NCBI GenBank assembly: GCA_964435565.1 | Contig: CAYSZR010000061.1 | Coordinates: 1 to 9,409, forward strand | Length of the DNA: 9,409 nucleotides | From: QAMH01 sp964435565 | GTDB lineage: Bacteria > Actinomycetota > Coriobacteriia > Coriobacteriales > QAMH01 | Direction: 5' to 3' | In this document: positions 5,947-9,409 of the stretch, one piece after another | Position numbering within the stretch: the first letter of the stretch is position 1 | How the letters are laid out: each line of letters starts with the position of its first letter | The notes under the pieces: model-generated | The model's database searches: none | Told to the model about the DNA's origin: nothing | What the model saw: the letters and a program-made list of their open reading frames with translations, nothing else | Position numbers and translations under genes: made by a program

Positions 5947-7284
5947 TCATTTCTCGGCCAGCTTGCTTGCTTCTTCGAACTTTTGCTTCATCGTGGGATT
6001 GCCGCGGGTAAGCTTCTTTATGGTCAGGCCTTCGGCTTTGTCATTAGCGAGGCGCAGGTTGCGCTCTGAGGAACGTAGGCTTTCTTTGACCTTATTCAAC
6101 TGCGCGATGGACTTGTCTATCTGATCGATTGCCTCTTCGAATTTCTTGCTTGCCAGTTCGTAGTTTCTGCCGAAGCCCTGCTTGAAGGTTTCCATCTGCT
6201 CTTCGAAATGCGTGACGTCGATGTTTTCCTGCTTCATTCGAGCAAGCTGGTGCTTGTATTCCATCGAGCTCTTTGCGGCGTTGCGCAGCAGGCTGATTAA
6301 CGGGAGGAAGAACTGCGGGCGGATGACATACATCTTTTTGTAATCTGACGGTGCGACTTCATAGATTCCCGTGTTGTATAGCTCGCTTTCGGGTTCGAGC
6401 ATAGAGACGAGCACGGCATATTCGCAGTTCTTCTTGTTTCGGTCGTTGTCGAGCTTTTTGAAGAAATCAGCGTTTTTGTGACGATGGGTGGAATCATCCT
6501 GTTCATTTTTCATTTCGAACATGATCGAGACGATCGTCTCGCCGTCCTCATCTTGTTCACGGAAGATATAGTCGCCCTTGCTGCCCTCGGAGGCATCGTT
6601 GTCCTTTTCAAAGTACGCGTTGGGAAACGCCATGGAACGGATGCGGTTGAATTCGGTTTCGCAGTGTTGTTCTAGTGATTCGCCGAGCATCTTCGTGGAT
6701 AGCTTCGCCTTCATATCCCTGACTTGTTCAATTTCCTTATCCTTCATGCTGATGATCGCCTCGGAGCTTTTTTCCTGTTCGGCAAGCTTGGCAGCATATT
6801 CGTTTTTGATCTGTTCTTTCTCGCTTTCCTTGAGCTTGATTTCGCCTTCGAGTTCGGCGAGTTTTTTCTGCGTCTCGCTTAGAGCCTCGATTACTGCCAG
6901 TTTGCCTTCTGTTTCAAGCTTGTCCTGGAGCGCATCCATCAAGGCAACTTTCTGGTCGAGCTGAGCGCTCAAGGCGTCGCGTTCCTTTTCTATTTTGGCA
7001 ACGGCTGCTTGGGCGTAGAGTTCCTTCTCCTTTTCTAAGGCCTCATTTTTTGCCTGAAGATCGGCAAGTTCGGCTGCGCGCTCGGCAGCACTTCTGCTCA
7101 TCTCGTTTTTCGTTTGTTCGACTGCCAGAGCGACGGCTTTTTCCCGGTCTGCCGTGAGCAGCCTTTCGCGCTCTTCCAATTCTTTGATGAATTCCTTGTC
7201 ACGTACCTGTTTGACGATGCCGGCGAAGCTTGCCTCATCGATGGTGAACGTCTTGTGACAGTTTGGGCAGATTATTTCGTTCAA
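5947..7284 (-). CDS. DUF2130 protein: coiled coil plus PD-(D/E)XK-like domain
   Basis: A 445-aa soluble protein. It begins with a zinc-ribbon-like knuckle (CPNC, residues 6-9), unpaired with a second CxxC. A long charged coiled coil rich in Glu, Lys and Ala follows (about 30-195). The C-terminal half is the DUF2130 domain, with GESLEQHCETEFN (201-213) then KGDYIF (236-241) and FEMKN (256-260). The spacing Glu, Asp238, Glu257-x-Lys259 resembles a PD-(D/E)XK nuclease core, and a coiled coil before such a core recalls RmuC. A second helical segment (about 345-410) closes the protein. Biological role unknown; a DNA-metabolism function is inference. The start is TTG at 7284, fixed by the near-perfect Shine-Dalgarno AAGGAGGT six bases upstream. 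It is transcribed alone and convergent with the regulator, so it is probably not part of the carrier operon. Confidence 0.9.
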   Translation of the reverse strand: MNEIICPNCHKTFTIDEASFAGIVKQVRDKEFIKELEERERLLTADREKAVALAVEQTKNEMSRSAAERAAELADLQAKNEALEKEKELYAQAAVAKIEKERDALSAQLDQKVALMDALQDKLETEGKLAVIEALSETQKKLAELEGEIKLKESEKEQIKNEYAAKLAEQEKSSEAIISMKDKEIEQVRDMKAKLSTKMLGESLEQHCETEFNRIRSMAFPNAYFEKDNDASEGSKGDYIFREQDEDGETIVSIMFEMKNEQDDSTHRHKNADFFKKLDNDRNKKNCEYAVLVSMLEPESELYNTGIYEVAPSDYKKMYVIRPQFFLPLISLLRNAAKSSMEYKHQLARMKQENIDVTHFEEQMETFKQGFGRNYELASKKFEEAIDQIDKSIAQLNKVKESLRSSERNLRLANDKAEGLTIKKLTRGNPTMKQKFEEASKLAEK

Positions 7285-7290
7285 GAGACG

Positions 7291-7298
7291 ACCTCCTT
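7291..7298 (-). promoter_or_regulatory. Near-perfect Shine-Dalgarno deciding a TTG start
   Basis: AAGGAGGT on the minus strand is fully complementary to the consensus 16S rRNA tail and sits 6 bases before TTG 7284. It outweighs the rare start codon and fixes the start of the DUF2130 gene. Confidence 0.85.
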
Positions 7299-7397
7299 GT
7301 GACTCTATACTTTTCTACTACAGAGTACCCGCTTACTGTGACACGGAAATTGAGAATCTGCGTGAAGCCTCACAAAATGTGATTATGTGTTTTTCCA

Positions 7398-7406
7398 TGT
7401 TAGAAT
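7398..7406 (+). promoter_or_regulatory. Extended -10 promoter for the riboswitch-gdx unit
   Basis: TGT followed by TAGAAT forms an extended -10 (TGn plus hexamer). A start of transcription near 7413 would place the 5' end at the hairpin just before the aptamer. The -35 region (around TGTGAT, 7378-7383) is poor, as is usual for extended -10 promoters. It overlaps the palindrome TCACAAAATGTGA (7370-7382). Confidence 0.5.
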
Positions 7407-7413
7407 ATTTGCC

Positions 7414-7432
7414 AGCTCAAAGGACATGAGCT
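7414..7432 (+). other. Hairpin abutting the guanidine aptamer
   Basis: AGCTCA pairs with TGAGCT around a 7-base loop (AAGGACA). Its last base is also the first base of aptamer stem P1. Loop bases AGGA (7421-7424) could instead pair with TCCT (7432-7435), the 5' strand of P1, giving a possible alternative fold. It may be a transcript-leading hairpin or part of the switching mechanism. Confidence 0.45.
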
Positions 7433-7472
7433 CCTGACGAGGTTCGTCGTACCAGGACTGAAAAGACGACGA
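7432..7472 (+). promoter_or_regulatory. Guanidine-III riboswitch (ykkC-III)
   Basis: A compact H-type pseudoknot aptamer that senses free guanidinium. P1 is UCCUG (7432-7436) with CAGGA (7453-7457). P2 is UCGUCGU (7444-7450) with ACGACGA (7466-7472). The stems interleave as required. The joining segments carry the class signature: ACGAGGU after P1, the GUACC junction, and a purine-rich AAAAG just before the last strand. Recalled from memory, the Thermobifida fusca aptamer has the same layout with P1 CCGG/CCGG and P2 GCGCCGU/ACGGCGC. The Shine-Dalgarno AAGGGGG (7474-7480) starts two bases after P2, 5 bases before the exporter ATG, so control is probably translational. Members of this class are generally genetic ON switches, so guanidinium should raise exporter synthesis. 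No terminator hairpin with a U-run is present. Confidence 0.88.
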
Positions 7473-7485
7473 AAAGGGGGCTTAT

Positions 7486-7806
7486 ATGAACTGGATCGTT
7501 CTTGTCGTGTCAGGGCTAATGGAGTCTGTCTGGGCTACCGCGCTTGGCGCGTGCGACGGCTTCTCAAAACCCATTCCGATCGTCGTATTCATCATTGGGA
7601 TGCTTTTGAGTATGAGCGGGCTTGCGTATGCCCTGCGTACGCTGCCGACTGGAACGGCATATGCGGTCTGGGTTGGGATCGGCGCAGCCGCAACAACGTC
7701 TTATGCTATGGTGGCTGGTTCAGAACCAGCGAGTCTTCTCAAGATCCTTCTTATCGTGGTCCTGATTGCAAGCGTGGTTGGCTTGAAGTTGGTAAGTGAT
7801 GCGTAG
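7486..7806 (+). CDS. gdx: SMR-family guanidinium exporter (Gdx/SugE type)
   Basis: A 106-aa protein with four TM helices (about 2-21, 29-50, 56-77, 83-102), the exact size and topology of small multidrug resistance transporters. Glu13 in GLMESVWA is the conserved membrane-embedded carboxylate that binds protons and the cation in exchange. LPTGTAYAVWVGIGA (53-67) is the family signature and, with GFS after helix 1, points to the SugE/Gdx branch rather than EmrE-type quaternary-amine exporters. Gdx proteins work as antiparallel homodimers in the inner membrane, exporting guanidinium in exchange for protons. The guanidine-III riboswitch directly upstream independently supports this substrate. 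Shine-Dalgarno AAGGGGG lies 5 bases before the ATG. The gene ends in TAG and is apparently monocistronic, with a new promoter right after it. No partner SMR gene for a heterodimer is adjacent. Confidence 0.93.
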   Translation: MNWIVLVVSGLMESVWATALGACDGFSKPIPIVVFIIGMLLSMSGLAYALRTLPTGTAYAVWVGIGAAATTSYAMVAGSEPASLLKILLIVVLIASVVGLKLVSDA

Positions 7807-7810
7807 CTCT

Positions 7811-7840
7811 CTGTCATAGTCTTCATTCGACATATATAAT
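7811..7840 (+). promoter_or_regulatory. Sigma-70-type promoter for the STAS-phosphotransferase gene
   Basis: A perfect -10 TATAAT (7835-7840) has CTGTCA (7811-7816, 4 of 6 matches to TTGACA) 18 bases upstream. Transcription would begin near 7847, leaving a leader of about 98 nt before the ATG at 7945, most of it covered by the stems described for 7861-7925. Confidence 0.6.
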
Positions 7841-7860
7841 GAGACTATCCGACAACCGTC

Positions 7861-7925
7861 TGGGATTTGTGCGCGACTTTGCAAACGGCGCCAGTCCGTT
7901 GTTCGCGCAAGGTGGGTAATCCCAC
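7861..7925 (+). promoter_or_regulatory. Structured 5' leader, candidate riboswitch of unknown class
   Basis: Nested stems seen by eye: outer UGGGAUU (7861-7867) with AAUCCCA (7918-7924), 7 bp; middle UGCGCGA (7870-7876) with UCGCGCA (7903-7909), 7 bp; inner AACGG (7884-7888) with CCGUU (7896-7900), 5 bp, loop CGCCAGU. The two internal loops are strongly asymmetric (UG opposite AGGUGGGU; CUUUGCA opposite GU). A rival hairpin GUGGG-UAAU-CCCAC (7912-7925) uses the same CCCA as the outer stem, so the two cannot form together, as in RNA switches. It lies between a good promoter and the phosphotransferase ATG, ending about 20 bases before it. I do not recognise a known riboswitch class, and no U-run follows, so any control would be translational. 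A protein-binding leader or chance pairing remain possible. Confidence 0.5.
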
Positions 7926-7944
7926 AGTGAAAGAAGATGGTCAT

Positions 7945-9033
7945 ATGGAAAAGAAGCGGACGATTGCATTACAGGGCAATCTTAAGCAGCAGGACATCAA
8001 GGACCTGTTTGAACGGGCCACACTTGATTTTCAGCAGGTCGAATCTATTAGCTTTGGAGCGATGCGCGCCTTGCTGGACCTGCAGCGCAAATCACAAGGA
8101 CTTGATATTGCAAATGCGTCGGATGCCGTGTTCTTGCGCTTCGTTGATACGGGTATGGACCGATTCATTCCCATCACGCATCAGCCCAAGGATATCGATC
8201 TGAGTGCATTTCAACCGTTTGGCGATGCCAACCAGGGGCAATGCTATAACGACGATGAGGGCGATTGCATTGTGAAGATGTATCACGACACCATTTTATT
8301 TTCCACGGCGCAGCGAGAGATTCATGGTGCTTATGCCGCATTTGTCAGCGGTGTGCCCACTCCGCTTGTGGGCGGCGAAGTGAAATCTGGTGACGAACGC
8401 GGCGTATTGTTCGAACGTGCAAAAAATAAGAAATCCATCTCGCGCCTTATCGCAGATAATCCCAAGGATATAGAGGAATATGTTGAGCTCTTTGCCGATA
8501 TGAGCAAGCAATTGCATCACACGCAATGCGAAACCAGTCTGCTAGAGCCGTGTGCAGACTATCTTCGCGGACAGGTTGAAAATACGGTCTATCTGGACGA
8601 TAAGAAAAAAAAGAAGATGCTCCAGGTTATTGATGATACCGAGCCAGCCACCACCTGTTTGCACGGTGACCTGCATATTGGCAACCTGATCGTCTGCGAT
8701 TCGGGCTGTCAGTTTATCGACCTGGGTGATTTTAGCTATGGTAATCCGCTTTATGATCTGGGTCAGACCTATTTCTCCTGCGGGTTTTTAAGCAAGATGT
8801 CGGGCGATGCGGTGCAGAGCAACTATCACTTTGACCCTGATACCATGGATCACGTCTGGCAATTGTTCATGAAGTATTATTTTGGTGCAGAAACGTTAGA
8901 TCAGCGTAAAGAAGTCGAGCACATGCTATTGCCTTATGCTACGTTGCGCATCATCACGCTGTGCAATCTGATTGAAAAGATGTACGACTATCGCAAAGAG
9001 CTGATCGAAGGGGAGTTCTTCTCCAAGATATAG
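7945..9033 (+). CDS. STAS-like domain fused to APH-type phosphotransferase
   Basis: A 362-aa soluble protein. Residues 1-80 look like a STAS (anti-anti-sigma) domain: an opening strand RTIALQGNL, and VESISFGAMRALLDLQRKS aligning with the family's DSSGLRALL helix start. The phosphorylatable Ser of DSSG is absent (SFGA here). Residues about 95-345 form an aminoglycoside-phosphotransferase/choline-kinase-like domain: IVKMYHD with ATP-binding Lys111, Glu125 in the next helix, the Brenner motif HGDLHIGN (240-247; catalytic Asp242, metal-binding Asn247), and FIDLGD (257-262; metal-binding Asp259) then PLYDLG. It is therefore predicted to phosphorylate a small hydroxylated substrate. Aminoglycoside resistance is not implied, and the kinase domain recalls TIGR02172-type proteins. 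I chose ATG 7945 (AGAAG about 8 bases upstream). A TTG at 7867 or GTG at 7927 would extend into the structured leader. An A8 run at 8605-8612 encodes consecutive lysines. Ends in TAG. Confidence 0.85.
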   Translation: MEKKRTIALQGNLKQQDIKDLFERATLDFQQVESISFGAMRALLDLQRKSQGLDIANASDAVFLRFVDTGMDRFIPITHQPKDIDLSAFQPFGDANQGQCYNDDEGDCIVKMYHDTILFSTAQREIHGAYAAFVSGVPTPLVGGEVKSGDERGVLFERAKNKKSISRLIADNPKDIEEYVELFADMSKQLHHTQCETSLLEPCADYLRGQVENTVYLDDKKKKKMLQVIDDTEPATTCLHGDLHIGNLIVCDSGCQFIDLGDFSYGNPLYDLGQTYFSCGFLSKMSGDAVQSNYHFDPDTMDHVWQLFMKYYFGAETLDQRKEVEHMLLPYATLRIITLCNLIEKMYDYRKELIEGEFFSKI

Positions 9034-9036
9034 TCG

Positions 9037-9050
9037 AAGCAGCAATGCTT
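9037..9050. other. Small hairpin between convergent genes
   Basis: AAGCA and TGCTT flank a GCAA tetraloop, within the 31 bases between the phosphotransferase stop and the converging transpeptidase stop. There is no T-run on either strand, so it is at best a weak bidirectional end signal. Confidence 0.25.
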
Positions 9051-9064
9051 TGTAAACTCAGTTG

Positions 9065-9409
9065 TCAGAACGTCATGATGCAGACTTTGAGGGTCGCTTC
9101 GCTGTTTTCCAAGAAGTACTTCATGTCTTCTTCAGGCAAGGCGACGCAGCCGCCGGTATAGGGTTTTGGGCCAAGGCAATGGATAAAGATCGCGGAGCCT
9201 TTGCCGTATTCGCCGGCTGCGTTGTAATCGGTGAACATGCCATAGTTATACATGGGGCTGAAATCTATCATATGCTCGCCTTCGGTGCAGGTGTGCCCGG
9301 TTTGCGTGGCGCTGATGATCTGGTTATAGAATTCCCGATCGCTGCAACACCAGATTGCCCTGCCCCCGTTTTCAGTACCAACCTCAATGTTAGTCCCTAT
9401 GCCGCAACC
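9065..9409 (-). CDS. L,D-transpeptidase (YkuD), C-terminal part
   Basis: The frame stays open from the stop at 9065 to the right edge of the window, giving the last 114 residues; the start lies outside. SAIFIHCLGPKPYTGGCVALPEED carries the YkuD active site: His in FIHC and the nucleophilic Cys in TGGCVAL. The usual SxGC is TGGC here. The upstream part (NGGRAIWCCSDREFYNQIIS, then HTCTEGEHMIDFSPMYNYGMF) resembles the extracellular transpeptidase domains of Gram-positive proteins whose product ends in a short strand (LKVCIMTF). The enzyme would make 3-3 peptidoglycan cross-links or attach proteins outside the membrane; any signal peptide or anchor is outside the window. An internal ATG at 9271 is not the start, because the motif-bearing frame continues past it. 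Several extra cysteines (WCC, TC, IHC) are unusual for an exported enzyme. Confidence 0.82.
   Translation of the reverse strand, partial: GCGIGTNIEVGTENGGRAIWCCSDREFYNQIISATQTGHTCTEGEHMIDFSPMYNYGMFTDYNAAGEYGKGSAIFIHCLGPKPYTGGCVALPEEDMKYFLENSEATLKVCIMTF

Noticed and set aside
7912..7925. T-arm of a tRNA or part of a cobalamin riboswitch
   Set aside because: The hairpin has a 4-base loop instead of the 7-base T-loop, no acceptor or anticodon arm can be drawn, and the cobalamin core elements are absent.
7867..7944. TTG-started N-terminal extension of the kinase
   Set aside because: The extra 26 residues have no domain character, the TTG has no Shine-Dalgarno, and the bases are better explained as paired leader RNA.

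Overview
The window looks like chromosomal DNA from a host-associated actinobacterium. My best guess is Coriobacteriia, probably Eggerthellaceae. This is inferred from the mix of genes (a DhaS-like TetR regulator, a guanidine-III riboswitch with a Gdx/SugE exporter, a DUF2130 protein and an L,D-transpeptidase), frequent TTG and GTG starts, and a composition of roughly half GC by eye. No rRNA, tRNA or other phylogenetic marker is present, so the placement is tentative. I see no insertion sequence, CRISPR array or phage gene.

Left half (about 97-4817, all minus strand): a probable operon read right to left. It encodes a membrane-anchored SRPBCC-like protein, an amine-oxidase-type FAD flavoprotein, an AMP-binding acyl/aryl ligase, a stand-alone acyl carrier protein with a clear phosphopantetheine serine, and a small two-TM DUF3592-like protein. 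Ligase and carrier genes overlap by 17 bases. The set resembles a small carrier-protein-based lipid or secondary-metabolite pathway. Two parts look compromised or divergent: the flavoprotein frame is interrupted by one in-frame TAG with no frameshift, and the ligase has Asp where the family has its C-terminal catalytic Lys.

Centre (4818-5915): an AT-rich divergent intergenic region separates this operon from a plus-strand regulator that fuses an N-terminal XRE/Cro-type HTH to a complete TetR/DhaS-like protein. It is the obvious candidate regulator of the leftward operon.

Right half (5947-9409): a minus-strand DUF2130 protein (zinc-ribbon-like start, long coiled coil, PD-(D/E)XK-like core) with a near-perfect Shine-Dalgarno and TTG start; a plus-strand guanidine-III riboswitch whose pseudoknot ends just before the ribosome-binding site of an SMR-family Gdx/SugE guanidinium exporter; a second plus-strand promoter followed by a leader of about 100 nt with nested stems and a mutually exclusive hairpin (an unidentified candidate cis-regulatory RNA), leading into a STAS-like/aminoglycoside-phosphotransferase-like fusion; and, convergent to it, the C-terminal part of a minus-strand L,D-transpeptidase that runs off the window.

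The most promising leads for something undescribed are the structured leader before the STAS-phosphotransferase fusion, and the carrier-protein operon next to the dual-HTH regulator.
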